Shown in pieces: positions 36,242 to 47,637 of a stretch of 64,000 nt of DNA. A program made the translations under genes and the position numbers. The notes beneath the pieces are model-generated. The model was not told where the DNA came from, made no database searches, and saw only the letters and a program-made list of their open reading frames with translations. Source of the stretch: Cryptomeria japonica (lineage: Eukaryota; Streptophyta; Pinopsida; Cupressales; Cupressaceae). The DNA lies in assembly GCF_030272615.1 (NCBI RefSeq), contig NC_081415.1, forward strand, positions 511,505,873 to 511,569,872. Reading direction: 5' to 3'. Position 1 is the stretch's first letter, and each line of letters begins with the position of its first letter.

Positions 36242-37427
36242 CAAGATGACAGACAGAAAGATAATCATTACAAAGGACACCAAGACTTCAGAAGAAGAGA
36301 TAGAAAGACATGCTTAATAACTGATGAGGAATCTAACAATGATAAATCCGATGAGACTTTTACAGAGGAAGTAGTTTATGTGGCTATCAAGGATGGATTA
36401 GATGAAGAAAGGTATGAAGAAAAAGCCCTAATATCTCACATAAACACTAATGATTCTTGGATTATAGATAGTGGATGCTCACATCATATGACAGGAGATA
36501 AACACAAGTTTGTTATGTTAGAAGATTGTGATGGAGGCTATGTTAGATTTGGTAATGATGCACCATGTCTGGTAAGAGGTAAAGGATCTATAACACTTCT
36601 TGATAATGCAAGATGCAATGATGTTTATTGGGTTGAAGGTTTGAAATACAATTTGTTAAGTGTAACACAGCTAAACAACACAGGTTACCGAATATCAGTA
36701 TATGAAAGAAAGTATAAGTACTCTGAAGGAGATCACAGTGGAGCAAGTGAAAGATTTTGGAAGAACATGGAAGAAGTACACAAACTATATGAGGAAATCA
36801 AAAAGCAAGAAGAGTTTGAAGCACTATTAGCCAAAAGGTTACTAAGAGGCAAAGGTAAGTATAAAGGAAAACTACCTTTGAAATGTTTCAATTGTGATAA
36901 GATAGGACGTATGGCTTCTAACTGTCCTAACAAAGATTTTAATGAAAAGAGAGATTATCGAGATGACAGACAGAAAGATAATCATTACAAAGGACACCGA
37001 GACTTCAGAAGAAGAGATAGAAAGACATGCTTAATAGCTGACGAGGAATATAACGATGATAAATCCAGTGAGACTAATACAGAGGAAGTAGTTTATGTGG
37101 CTATCAAGGATGGATCAGATGAAGAAAGGTATGAAGAAAAAGCCCTAATATCTCACATAAACACTAATGATTCTTGGATTATAGATAGTGGATGCTCACA
37201 TCATATGACAGGAGATAAACACAAGTTTGCTATGTTAGAAGATTATGATGGAGGCTATGTTAGATTTGGTAATGATGCACCATGTCCGGTAAGAGGTAAA
37301 GGATCTCTAACACTTCTTGATGATGCAAGATGCAATGATGTTTATTGGGTTGAAGGTTTGAAATACAATTTGTTGAGTGTAGCACAGCTAAACAACACAG
37401 GTTACCGAATAGAATTTTAGAAAGGAA
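35994..37427 (+). repeat. 717-bp in-frame tandem duplication (two copies)
   Basis: Copy 1 is 35994-36710 and copy 2 is 36711-37427. Both start AGTATAAGTACTCTGAAGGA and end around GGTTACCGAATA. The period, 717, is exactly 239 codons. Each copy holds one zinc knuckle and the whole protease region. I count about 30 differences (about 4%), no indels. Confidence 0.93.
36380..37420 (+). pseudogene. C3 duplicated protease and second zinc knuckle (346 open codons)
   Basis: One continuous frame crosses the duplication junction. Protease copy 1: NDSWIIDSGCSHHMTGDKHK with the intact D-S-G active site (about residues 30-38), GNDAPCLVRGKGSITLLD and GLKYNLLSVTQLNNTGYRI. The linker then repeats, with knuckle copy 2, CFNCDKIGRMASNC, which keeps all three cysteines but has R for H. 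Protease copy 2 again has IIDSGCSHHMT, then NLLSVAQLNNTGYRI and a TAG. Copia elements normally have one knuckle and one protease per Gag-Pol. Single-chain tethering of two protease domains is possible in principle, since retroviral-type proteases act as dimers; that is speculation. Confidence 0.9.
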
Positions 37428-38300
37428 TTGTCAAAGTTCATTACAAGAATAGAAAGTTAGCTACTACTGGGACACAAACAAAAGGTAATACATTTCACCT
37501 TGACTCAACTTGGAATAAGTGTTTGCATGCAAAGATTGATGATACCTGGTTATGGCATAAAAGGTTTTGTCATGTAAATTTTGATAATCTGATCAAAATA
37601 AGTAAGAAGCACAAAGTAAGAGGTCTACCGAGTCTTGAAAAACCTAAGAATGCTCTGTGCCGAGGATGCCAAATGGGTAAGATGACAAGATCAATCTTTA
37701 CAAGTAAGTCTTACACTTCTAAGGGAATTTTAGATCTAGTGCACACTAATCTTTGTGGTCCTATGAAAGTTCAAAGTTATTATAGTGATAAGTATTTCAT
37801 ATTATTTGTGGATGACTATTCAAGGATGATGTCAGTAATGTTTTTAAAGGAAAAATCAGAAGCTTTTCAAATGTTTAAATTGTACAAGGCAAGAGTTTAA
37901 AATGAAATAGGAAGACAACTGAAATGTCTTAGATCAGATAGAGGAGGAGAGTTCACATCTAATGAATTCAACTTATTTTGCAATGATCATGGTATTAAAA
38001 GACAAGTCTCTGTACCAAGAACTCCATAGCAGAATGGAAGAGCTGAGAGAAGAAACAGATCTATTGTGGATTGTGCTAGAACACTGATGGTTGAAAAGAA
38101 GGTGCCACAAACATTTTGGAGAGAAGCAATAAGCACAGTTGTTTACACCTTGAACCGAGTTCAATTGAAGAAAGGTACTTTGAAGACACCATATGAAATT
38201 TGGTATGATAAGAAACCTAATGTTAGTTATTTTAAAATCTTTGGAAGTAGATGCTATGTTCATAAAGATGATAGAAATGGCAAGTTTGATCAAAAAAGTG
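37428..38300 (+). pseudogene. C3 integrase
   Basis: Pre-integrase WLWHKRFCHVNFDNLIKISK and zinc-binding CRGCQMGK are readable. In the core the first catalytic aspartate is N (HTNLCGPM); the second, RSDRGGEF, and the glutamate in NGRAERRN are intact. Breaks are a TAA in VxNEIGRQ near 37898 and a TAG at 38027-38029 in TPQQNG, the same codon lost in C2. Long open run from 38066. Inserts cDNA into the host genome in an active element. Confidence 0.92.
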
Positions 38301-38790
38301 AAGAAGGAACATTTCTAGGTTATTCTTCCAAAAGCAAAGCATTTAAATGTCTGATCAAATCATCTAACAAAATAGTAGAAAGTGCAAATGTGAAAATTGA
38401 TGAATTTACAGAAAGAAATGATGAAGGAAATTCCAAGGAACCAAAAGACTATGATGAATTTGTCTATGTTCAACCGAGAAGTCCTACCGAGAAAACTGTT
38501 GAAGAAAATGAAGAGAATATCCAGTTACCAAGTGATGAAGAAGATCATATAGAGCCTACCAAGCCTGTATTAGCCAAGTATGTTAGAAGACATCATGCAC
38601 CAAGTCAAATTATAGGAGATAAGGATGATCCAGTGATGACAAGGAACAAACTGAGACAAAACACATGTTTGATATCTGAATTTGAACCAAGAATAGTGAA
38701 AGAGGCATTTAATAGTGAAGATTGGATAAATGCTATGACAGAAGAGATTGATCAAATCAAGAAGAATGACACATGGACACTAATCCCAAG
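38301..38790 (+). pseudogene. C3 integrase tail and variable linker
   Basis: Open frame: GTFLGYSSKSKAFKCLIKSS, ESANVKIDEF, then an acidic variable segment (EENEENIQLPSDEEDHIEPT) and EAFNSEDWINAMTEEIDQI, which begins the reverse transcriptase region. It gives a good example of the normal acidic linker for comparison with C5. Confidence 0.88.
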
Positions 38791-39400
38791 ACCGAAGAAC
38801 AAAAATGTAATCGGTACAAAGTGGATTTTTAGAAACAAGCTTAATGAAAAAGGAGAAGTCATTTGAAACAAAGCAAGACTAGTTTGCAAAGGTTATGCTC
38901 AAGAAGAAGGAATTGATTATGGTGAAACTTTTGCACTCGTTGCTAGACTTGAAGGAGTAAGAACATTGTTGGTCTATGCTACTTTCAAGAACTTCAAGGT
39001 ATATCAAATTAATGTCAAATCTGCATTTCTGAATGGAATATTAGAAGAAGAAGTTTTCATTGAACAGCCTGAAGGATTTGTTGAAGACAATAATAAAGAT
39101 CAGGTATGTAAATTGAATAAAGCTTTATATGGTTTGAAACAAGCACCAAGAGAATGGTATGAAAGATAGCACTCTTATTTGATTAAGATTGGTTTTATAA
39201 GGACAAGTGAGAACAACAACATGTACATGAAAAATGATGAAAATGGAATATTGATCTCAACCATATTTGTTGATGATATTATATTTTGTGGAAATGACTC
39301 TTTATGCAAGAACTTTGGAAATGAAATGAGCAAAGAATTTGAGATGTCATTAATCGGTGAGATAAAGTATTTTATACATTTATAGATACTGCAAATGAAA
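38791..39400 (+). pseudogene. C3 reverse transcriptase
   Basis: GTKWIFRNKLNEKGEVI, then TGA near 38863 where relatives have [41 protein letters not shown] (the first catalytic aspartate of QMDV is N) and [17 protein letters not shown]. The second active-site block, FVDDIIFCG, is intact. TAG follows WYER near 39166, and TAG 39383-39385 replaces Q in LQILQ. Confidence 0.92.
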
Positions 39401-40218
39401 AATGAGATTTTCATTACTCTATCCAAGTACAAAAAGGAAATCTTGAAGAAATTTGGAATGGAGGATTCAAAACTAGTAAGTACTCCTATGACTACCAACT
39501 ATAAATTATCAAAGAATGATGAATTTGCATCTATTGATGAGACACTCTACCAATCGATGATTGGAAAACTACAATATGTTGTTCACAGTGGAACAAACAT
39601 AGCACATGCAGTAGGTATAGTTGCAAGATTCTCTACAGATCCTAAGGAAACACACATGACAGCAATCAAAAGAATTTTTAGATACTTGAAAGGCATAGAG
39701 GATTATGGCTTAGTATATCAGAAAGGAAATGATTTTGATTTAAAAGTTTATACTGATGTGATTGGGCAGGTAACATTGATGACAGAAAAAGCACAAGTGG
39801 AGGAGCTTTCTTTTTAGGAGAAAGACTAGTGAGTTGGCTTAGCAAGAAACAAGGATGTGTTTCACAGTCAATAGCAGAAGCTGAATACGTTGCTACAGCA
39901 TTAAATTGTACCAACATTGCATGGATCAAACAACTATTGGAAGGTATAAATGAGAAAGTTATCAAGCCAGTAACTATATTCTGTGACAATACTAGTGCCA
40001 TTAATATTTCAAAGAATCCTGTTATGCACTCTAAGACAAAGCACATATCTATCAAATATCATTATCTTAGAGAAGAAGCTCAAGAGAAGAAAGTGGTGTT
40101 GGAATATGTTAGCACAAAGGAGCAAATAGTAGATATCTTCACCAAGCCACTACCAAAGGACATTTTTGAATATCTCAGAAGTAAGTTAGGCGTCCTACCC
40201 CTATCTTCTAATCATTGA
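39401..40218 (+). pseudogene. C3 RNase H and end of pol
   Basis: KKEILKKFGMEDSKLVSTPM, QSMIGKLQYVVHSGTNIAHA, MTAIKRIFRYLKG and VYTDVIG lead to a small frameshift near 39765, after which RKSTSGGAFFLGERLVSWLS, AEAEYVA, CDNTSAINISKNPVMHSKTK and EQIVDIFTKPLPKDIFEYLR reach a natural stop at 40218. Catalytic acidic residues are largely present. This is the least damaged pol C-terminus in the window. Confidence 0.93.
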
Positions 40219-40653
40219 CTGAGTTTGATGAAAGCATCAATCCGATGACTCTATTGAATATCTTTTGGGACTTGATGTTGAGTTATACACTTTAGGATGT
40301 TTTCTAAAAGTGTATAGGAAATATTACATTGAAAAGGAATTGAAGACAAATGCTCTGACCGAGACTTAGTTGATACACAACAGTAGGAAAATCACTTCTT
40401 ACAGAAAGAAATTATGTTTTAAGTTCTTTTTGGCATTGTTGTCAAAGGGGGAGAAGACCAATATAGGGGAGAAGACCTATCAGGGGAGAAGACTAAGAGA
40501 AAACTGAGTAGACTATAGATTGGGAAGAAGACTGAAGAAATGAGGAGAAGTCTAATGCATGGGGGAGAGCATTTCAACATTTCAGAATCACAACAATCTA
40601 AATCTATTAAGGTCAAATCAATTAGTTTTGCCATCAATGCCAAAGGGGGAGAT
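40219..40653 (+). other. C3 3' untranslated region and polypurine tract
   Basis: A first tract, GTCAAAGGGGGAGAAGACC (about 40441), and several GGGGAGAAGAC repeats precede the terminal tract CAAAGGGGGAGAT (40641-40653) just before TGTTGG. The same two-tract arrangement occurs at 60850 and 61035. Confidence 0.82.
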
Positions 40654-42067
40654 TGTTGGCAATATTGCAATATAATAGACAATGAAAGATTGTTGGCATT
40701 TCTTAAGGATATTGAGAAGGTTGTTGATGATTATGGATATAACTGATTAAAGATGTTTTACTATCTTGATATTATTATTTTGTCATTGATGTCGAGAAAT
40801 TGATTTTCTAATTCCATATGATGTTGTCATATCTTGAAAAGTATGATATGAAGATTATAAAGATGTCGGTAAAAGACATAGGAAAGAATATGATGAATAA
40901 GGTATTCAATGGGCAGCTACTACTGAGTCAGTCAATGATGAGATCATGATGTTTTTAGATTGTTTTAACAGCATACATATGTTGTAAATTTTAAAGGTTA
41001 ATACTATACTATGCTATCAAGCAAAGAACCTAGTTGGTAAACCCTAAGGAACCTAGTTGGTAAACCCTAAGGTTATCGCTATCGGTTAATGAAGGTAGAA
41101 TGTCTACCAAGTAGAGTTTAGTATTCACCGATTTGTTACCAAGTTGTAACTGAGCTATAACAGAATGCATTAAATATTTACATGTGGTATTTAATGAAGG
41201 AAGCTGATGAGCTAGAGTGGATCAAATGATTGGTAAGCCATGGAAGAAGTTTGTTAACAAATCTAAGGCAATGAAAAGTCGACATGAAGATCTATAGCTC
41301 AGATTGAACCACAATACCCTGGCACAAGTTCCAAGACTATTATGCAAGTTCCAAGGTGAGGTAAAACAATTTCAGATCGGAAGATGCATTGAACCTGGAC
41401 AAGATTGAAGATCTGATGGCTATGATTGATCATGGGAAATGTGATCAAGGAGATTAAGTGGTTACCTAATTGTTTATAAATAGGAAACTGTTGATAAACA
41501 ATGTATGCAGGCAAGTGTAAGCACAGGGATGCTACATAGTGATTACCAAGCAGATAAGCTTGAAGACCTGTTAGAAAAATAGAGTATAGAAGCCCAGCAG
41601 ATAGACAAGATTAATTCTATGTCTAGATTGTATTGAACAAATAGGAATCTACTTTAGCATATTAGATGTGAAGTTGCAGATAGATTTTTATTACTGTTAT
41701 TTTTTGAAAGTGACAGAAAATTTCTTAACCAAGTGGACTTAGTGTTTGAAATCCTTTAACAAGGTCACTTCTAAAAAAGTGAAGATCCTAACAGATCTTA
41801 GGGAAATCCCTTAACCTGGTCACATCTAGCAATGTGTTTGTAATCTTTAACAGGATTTGCTTTTAACTGAGCATACTCTAGAAGAGTATATCTCTTAGTG
41901 GGTCCAAAATCCCACAGTAGTTTTTCCCTATTTGGGTTTCCACATTAAATCTCGTGTTATGAGGTTTATAATGTTCATATGCTTTTGAGTTTGCATGTTT
42001 AACAGTTTTGGTTATATTACTGATATATGTTACCGAGGTTGAATCTGATGTTTTTATGGATGATTAA
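40654..42067 (+). repeat. C3 3' LTR, lacking its last bases
   Basis: Starts TGTTGGCAATATTGC. Collinear with the 5' LTR until GGATGATTAA (42067); the last 75 or so bases (C-run to ...ATCA) are gone and coiled-coil sequence begins abruptly. Confidence 0.88.
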
Positions 42068-42520
42068 CTTTTCACTTCAGGTTCTCTTGGGTTTCCTCCA
42101 GCTCCATCGCTACCTTATTCTCATTCCTTTCAGATACCTTTTCACTAAGGTCATTTAGCATCCCCTCAATTTTATCATATTTCTCAAATTTCCCAACCAT
42201 ATTATTAATAACGTCCATGACCCATTCTTCCTTTTCCTCTATCAGGCCCATTTATTCACCCTAGCTCCCACTTCACCCATAGACTCAAGTTTATTAATAT
42301 TTCTAATAGACACATTGAATTATGAGAAGAGTCATTTAATATCCATGTCCTACGACCCAATACTCTCTTCCAGCTTCAACACGTTAGAATGCAATGTAGG
42401 AAGGCTATGATTAGGGATAGGGACCTCTTCATTAGGAGGAAATGGAGAAACCTCCTCTAACACCATATAGGGGACTAGTCTAATTCCAAGTTCAAGGAAT
42501 CAGATTCTAAATAAGGTTCC
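42068..42520 (-). pseudogene. Unit (c2): coiled-coil ORF scrap
   Basis: On the minus strand: PNHSLPTLHSNVLKLEESIG, FNVSIRNINKLESMGEVGAR, then after a shift LIEEKEEWVMDVINNMVGKF and MLNDLSEKVSERNENKVAME, up to the C3 junction. Heptad-like charged/hydrophobic spacing suggests a coiled coil. It loosely resembles unit (d) and does not match the part of unit (a) that should lie upstream of DIPLN, so it is probably not the continuation of unit (c). It may have been joined by a rearrangement that also removed the C3 LTR end. Confidence 0.5.
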
Positions 42521-44359
42521 TTTTCCTTTTATTCTACCTCTCCACATTCTTAGAAGGTGGATAAGGAGAAATATTTTATTTCACTTCTTTGATGGGGTTA
42601 ATGACGATAGGATCTAATTGTAGCATTGTAAATTATCATCAAACCAATTTACACCTCATGCTTGTGCCCCTAATTTAGAATGTCTCTCCCTCACCTCCTA
42701 TTTGGGTCTGTTTATTGCCTTAATTGCAAGTTTTATGCTTCAAACACCTACCAAGTAATTCCCTGAAGAGGTGTCCTCCTCCCTTGGCCTAATATTTGGT
42801 CACTACTTGAGGAGGACCATGGTGCTAGCACTTTGGTCATGTACTAGAGTGCATAACACCATAGTCCTCCACTATGGGGCCCAATTTTCAAGGAGGAGGT
42901 GAGACCTACTTCTCCTATGGGAAAATAAATGATGTCTCAGTATGACCCTTGGAGATTGGCGTAATCAGTAAAATTACCTAGATTCTCATATATAAAGATA
43001 TTTGATTAACCTAATTTTATCTGAGGAATTTCAATCAAGAAATCAAGAATTCAAGCATTGAAGTGTTCATTATCAAGCATTTCCAGAGGTCTTAAAGGCT
43101 GCATATTATTCATTCAACTATTATGGAGAAAATTATAATATTCATATGCAAGAATTTGTGTGTAATTAGGGTTTTATCACGTTCATGCCACTTCATACAA
43201 CATTTATGATTACATTCAATAAGAAAAGCATAATCATCAGTCATTTCATATCTAAGGTATATCTTTCCTTTATTTTATTTTAGTTTTTGCAATAATTCAT
43301 TCAATTTTAGTTCCTAAAGCAAGGTTTGACTTAGGAAAACCCCTATTTCAAACCTATTTCTCCTTCTTTCTATGTGTAGGAAGAAGGTATAGAGTTGTGA
43401 TCTTTAGGATAAGCTTTATTTATAGAGATGAATCATTCCTCCATCGGAGTACAAAAGGTTCAGAGGACTAGAGTGACCATCAGACCGGTCCTGACAAATC
43501 AAGAACTCCTTTTGGGAATAAGTCTGAATCATCTTACAATCCTTAGATCCCAGTTCATGTCTCAATTCGATGACTGTAGTTGACTATTCACACATATTGA
43601 CTTTCAGCCATTTACCCTAATTTCAACATCTTCAAGAAATCAATTCAACTCAAGGAAAAGAACACACACACCTTGCCTAGAATTAGATCAACATTTAGAC
43701 CAAATAGGTTCAGATCTATCTAATTCCTGTATTTCCCTAATGTAATGGTCCCCAAGTCATAAAATTAGTGTTTCCTTCCTTCTTGTGGTGGAAACCCTAA
43801 TTTCTCACCATTTCATTTTGGTGAACCCAAGTCCTTACACCCTGAATTTTGATTTATGTTCTCTAATTTTTATGCAGTTTATAATTAAAATTTACAATTA
43901 CAAGTTTATTTTCCAATTGAATTTAAAAAATTTAGAGGTTAATCTCAAAAACAACCCTAACTTTTAATTTTAAAATTGAGCTTGTGAGTTTTCTAATTTG
44001 GATTAATTGTTTCAAAGCTAATTTAAAAATATTTCAATTATTTTTTTTACATTCATATATTTTATTTTAATTAAGTTACATAAATTCATGAATTAAACCC
44101 ATAATTTATTTTGGTTAATTTGGTTTGTGGGTTGCTTTATTTGTCAAATTAATTTTCACATCTGATTTTAAATATTAATAATCACACTTTATAGATATGA
44201 TTTGTTTTCTATTTCACATATTATTTCTTTTTTTAATTATATTTATCATAATCATGTGTTGGATAATAGTTTCTTTAACTTCACATTGCTTCTTTTCATC
44301 CATAGAATTTTGTTATATTGCATTTTTTGAATTTCCAAATTTCTTCCTTTCAATTAGTT
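42521..44359. other. Unassigned, possibly the leader of a decayed LTR element
   Basis: No supported gene. A phrase TTTCATTTTGGTGAACCCAA near 43810 and the downstream gag-like remnant hint at an untranslated leader, but no LTR pair or primer-binding site can be fixed. 43900-44340 is very AT-rich. Confidence 0.35.
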
Positions 44360-45480
44360 AGATATCAAATCCTAGTGACGGTAATGGAAAACCTAATACT
44401 TGTACCTCTCCTAAGGTATCTAATGTGAATGAAGAATAATATTATACTCCTATCAATGATATTTCTATTTGAGAGGAAGCATTGAAGATAAACATGACAC
44501 CATCTTCTTCTCATACACATACCCTAGCACAAGGGGCGTAAGATCAAAATATTGGTGTTCCAATCTCTCTAGATCCTCCTTATTATCATAGAGCCTATCT
44601 TAGTCATCAAAATATTTGTAAAGACGATGATTTTATGCATTTCATTCATAATCTATATCCCAAAATAACATTGAGAAAATATGAGGCCTTAGAAGATAAG
44701 GATCTTCCTACCCAATCTACCAAAGAGGATATGCATGATGATATAAATTTAAATCACCCTCCACAAGATATTCCTTCATCTACTTGTCCCTTTGTTCCTT
44801 CTAAACACACTTACACCAACAATTCAAAATAAATTTATTATAATGTTCGTCATCCTTTCCAATAAAAATATTCTTACAGGAGTGACTTTAACATGATATC
44901 AAATCAAGGTTTTAAAGAATGAGAACTTGGAAAATTTGAACAAGGAATTAGAGTCGCTATTAATCCTCCTACATAAGATAACATAGAAAGCCTAGGACAT
45001 TATCATAATTCTCCTATGGATGATCTCCTTAATATTCAAGACTTCAAAGATCATCTTGTAAGATAACAAACTTATCGTTTAGCTAAAAGTGCTTCTTCTT
45101 CAAAACCTCCTTTTGGCTCATATTACAAAACTAATGATCATACTACCAATGATTAATGAAATGCAAGGACTCATTGACAGAGGCATAGTTAAAATAATAG
45201 ATGACACTCATTCTTCTTCTAACAATCCTTGTCCTAAATCACAAGAGACAAGGCCTAATTCTATTGATGATAAAAAAAGATTCACAACTAGAATATTTTG
45301 AAAATTCATGTATGATAAGAATTTCATTTTTCCTTTTGTAAAGTTCAGCAATAAGAATGAAGAAGGTAGTAAGCATACATTTTTTCACTGTAGCTATTGC
45401 CATTTTCTTGGAAAATTTGAAACATTTAAGGAATTTAAGAACAATTTGATAAGAGTCAAATAAATCGTTCCACTGATATT
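44360..45480 (+). pseudogene. Weak gag-like remnant (possibly Ty3-gypsy)
   Basis: Broken frames read ISLDPPYYHRAYLSHQNICK, FMHFIHNLYPKITLRKYEAL, PPFGSYYKTNDHTTND, NEMQGLIDRGIVKIIDD and HCSYCHFLGKFETFKEFKNN. The last resembles a zinc-knuckle region C-x2-C with H and the final C lost, following a linker as in some gypsy Gag proteins. Many stops and frameshifts. The assignment is tentative; an unrelated decayed ORF is possible. Confidence 0.35.
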
Positions 45481-45559
45481 ACTCTTTTCCTTGGTGAGAA
45501 ATTAATGCCTTAGCACTCTTCTCACCCTTCATGTTAGTCGTCACCCTATGACACTTCTA

Positions 45560-46435
45560 GCTAACTTAATTGGGGGATATTCATTGTAAGAGTTGATGTT
45601 TTTTTTAATATCAAACATCTTTGGGAAGGAACATGGTTCATTCTTATGGCTTGAATTAATGCAACCATAAAGGACCACATAAAAAAGAATTCCCATGTTT
45701 TACATGGTGTTCTTCTTTTTCTCATTCATGAACACATCAAAAACTTGCCCTCCCCCTTGGCTAGGGTACATAAATCTTTCAGTGATTTTGAGGAAGGGGA
45801 CCATTTCAACTTGTCCTTAGAGGAATACGAATGAAACATGGATTTAGAAGGTTCAAACTCTAATTCTAGGTCATCTTTGAATAGTGGCCATCAAGCTTAA
45901 TGTGGCAGATCATTCCCTATCCACCTCACATTGTGATTCCCTCTCATCTTATTAGTCTCTCCAAGATAAATTTGACCAAGTTTCGAGCCGAAGTGGTATA
46001 CCTCCCTTCCTAAAAGAGCTCAATGCCAATTCCCCTTTCCTCGACATAGAAAGGGAGAATATGATTGATATATTGGCTGTAGCTCATGATGTGACTGTTG
46101 ATAACTGCATGATGTTTAAATGTCTCTTTCATGAAATTAAAGATATCAATGTGAAAATGAGGGCTATTACCAATAAACAAGATTTTGAATCTAATGAACA
46201 ATGGATGGTGGAGTAGAAGACTATGGGAATAGTTAGTGATATGAAGAAAGATCATGATTGCAAAATTTCTCTATTGGAGGAAAAACTAAAAAGATATTTT
46301 GAAAGAAGGTTGAGTAAGATGGAAAACAAGTCCCAAAAATTTAATGAAAAGTGTATATCTCTAGTTACCTTCAACCAAAGAGTGGTTAAGATCTCGACTG
46401 ACAGTATAAATACCATTGTGTGAACGCTTGAAACC
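45560..46435 (+). pseudogene. Unit (d), left part: coiled-coil ORF interrupted by C4
   Basis: DVFFNIKHLWEGTWFIL and IKDHIKKNSHVLHGVLLFLI align with DFTILNHFRH... and INHAKRNENLVLHEGLILLI of unit (a), which supports homology. Then, after broken sequence, ERENMIDILAVAHDVTVDN, FKCLFHEIKDINVKMRAITN, a stop, and MGIVSDMKKDHDCKISLLEE with KLKRYFERRLSKMENKSQKF, a coiled-coil-like segment ending at TNTIV (46423). C4 then interrupts it at the AAACC target. It continues at 52268. Unknown function. Confidence 0.6.
46431..46435. other. Target-site duplication AAACC, left, of C4
   Basis: AAACC directly before the LTR start at 46436; identical AAACC at 52268-52272 after the 3' LTR. Confidence 0.93.
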
Positions 46436-46786
46436 TGTTAGAGTTATCTTGTATTAGCTAATAATTATTTATTTAATTATTAGTCTATTATACTCTACAC
46501 TTAAGCTAAACTTAGGCATTTAATAATATTGTAGGTATTTAATAATTATTCTAATTATTAAATACTATTTATCCTTTTAGGGTTTCTTTAGGGTTGCACA
46601 TCTTTAAGGTTTCTATTATCCTGTCATAATGATTGTATTGTGACTTTTCTTATTAATTACCTCTCTGAATGATAATCTTTTTCTTCAGAGATTTTTTGTG
46701 TTTTGTCTCCAATCTTCTTTTATGACAAGTATTTTGCTTGGATATGCTCTTGGGATCTCAGAAGTTGTATTTTCTCAACTTCTTCA
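46436..46786 (+). repeat. C4 5' LTR (351 bp)
   Basis: Starts TGTTAGAGTTATCTTG and ends CAACTTCTTCA. AT-rich with an ATTATTTA-type stretch and the direct-repeat phrase TAGGGTTTCTTTAGGGTT. Confidence 0.94.
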
Positions 46787-46798
46787 TGGTATTACAGA
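46787..46798 (+). other. C4 primer-binding site
   Basis: TGGTATTACAGA starts at the first base after the LTR. It corresponds to TGGTATCAGAGC with changes or a one-base insertion. Confidence 0.72.
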
Positions 46799-47637
46799 TT
46801 ACATCTGTTGTTGCTTGTTCCTGATTTCTTTTCAAAAGATTTTCTCTAGAGGCAAGGGTTTCAGTTTTTTTTCAGAGGTTTTAGTTTGGATCTGGGGTAT
46901 CTTTTTTGTTTCTGGGCATTTTGAGCTCAAACGAACCTCACCATTGAGCTCAGAACACCCAAAAAACCCCATTTTTATATAAAATTTGTCTAGTTTGGAC
47001 AACATTAGCTTTGATAAAAAAAATTTGAGTTTGGCCCTTACAGGGATGTTTTTCAAGAATTTTTTATTTTTTAATTTTTTACCCTCTTTATGCCCTACAA
47101 GAGGGGTATTTTTCTTTTTGCCATAACTTGGGCAAACAGAGTCGGATTTTTAAAAATTAATAGGCCTCAGAAAGATCTTTTTGAGCCCTACTCAGATCTA
47201 GAGGTGAGATTTGCTGATTTTTCATATAGTACCTCTTTTTTGCCATCCAGGTCAGTGCTCTTTCCTGCACTCTGGGAGCCATAACTTGGGCAAACGAACT
47301 CTGTTTTCGAAAAACAAATAGGCGTTGGAAATGTCTTGGAGAGCCCTTCTCAGATTTGGATTTATTTTTCTAGAAAAATCACAAGTTACACAAGATAGTG
47401 CCAGACGCATTTTCTTTGCTCTTGTCTTATTTTTTGGTTCTCAAATTCTACTGGTTTTTTGTTTTGCATATTGTGTGGGGTGTTATTCTTTTACTATTTT
47501 CTGTAATTTACTTTTGAAAATTAGAACACCTAAACTTTGACAAAAAAAAAAAACCCTTCTACATCTTCTTTCTAGTCTAAAAGATCACTTAACTAAAAAA
47601 AGGAAGAGTAGGTCTAGGTTCAGGTATAGGTACACAT
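46799..47637 (+). other. C4 leader
   Basis: About 840 bases between primer-binding site and gag. A near-direct repeat, CATAACTTGGGCAAACNGA, occurs near 47121 and 47280. No supported frame. Confidence 0.6.

Larger units (their letters stand above)
33725..42067 (+). mobile_element. C3: Ty1-copia retrotransposon with duplicated zinc knuckle and protease
   Basis: 5' LTR, primer-binding site, gag, a tandemly doubled nucleocapsid-protease module, integrase, reverse transcriptase, RNase H, polypurine tract and a 3' LTR lacking its last stretch. Long open segments survive, so it is the best preserved coding element here. The 5' LTR start has decayed (TATTGG for TGTTGG). The missing 3' LTR end removes any target duplication. 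About 35 differences occur in the first 500 bases of the LTRs (about 7%). Confidence 0.93.
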
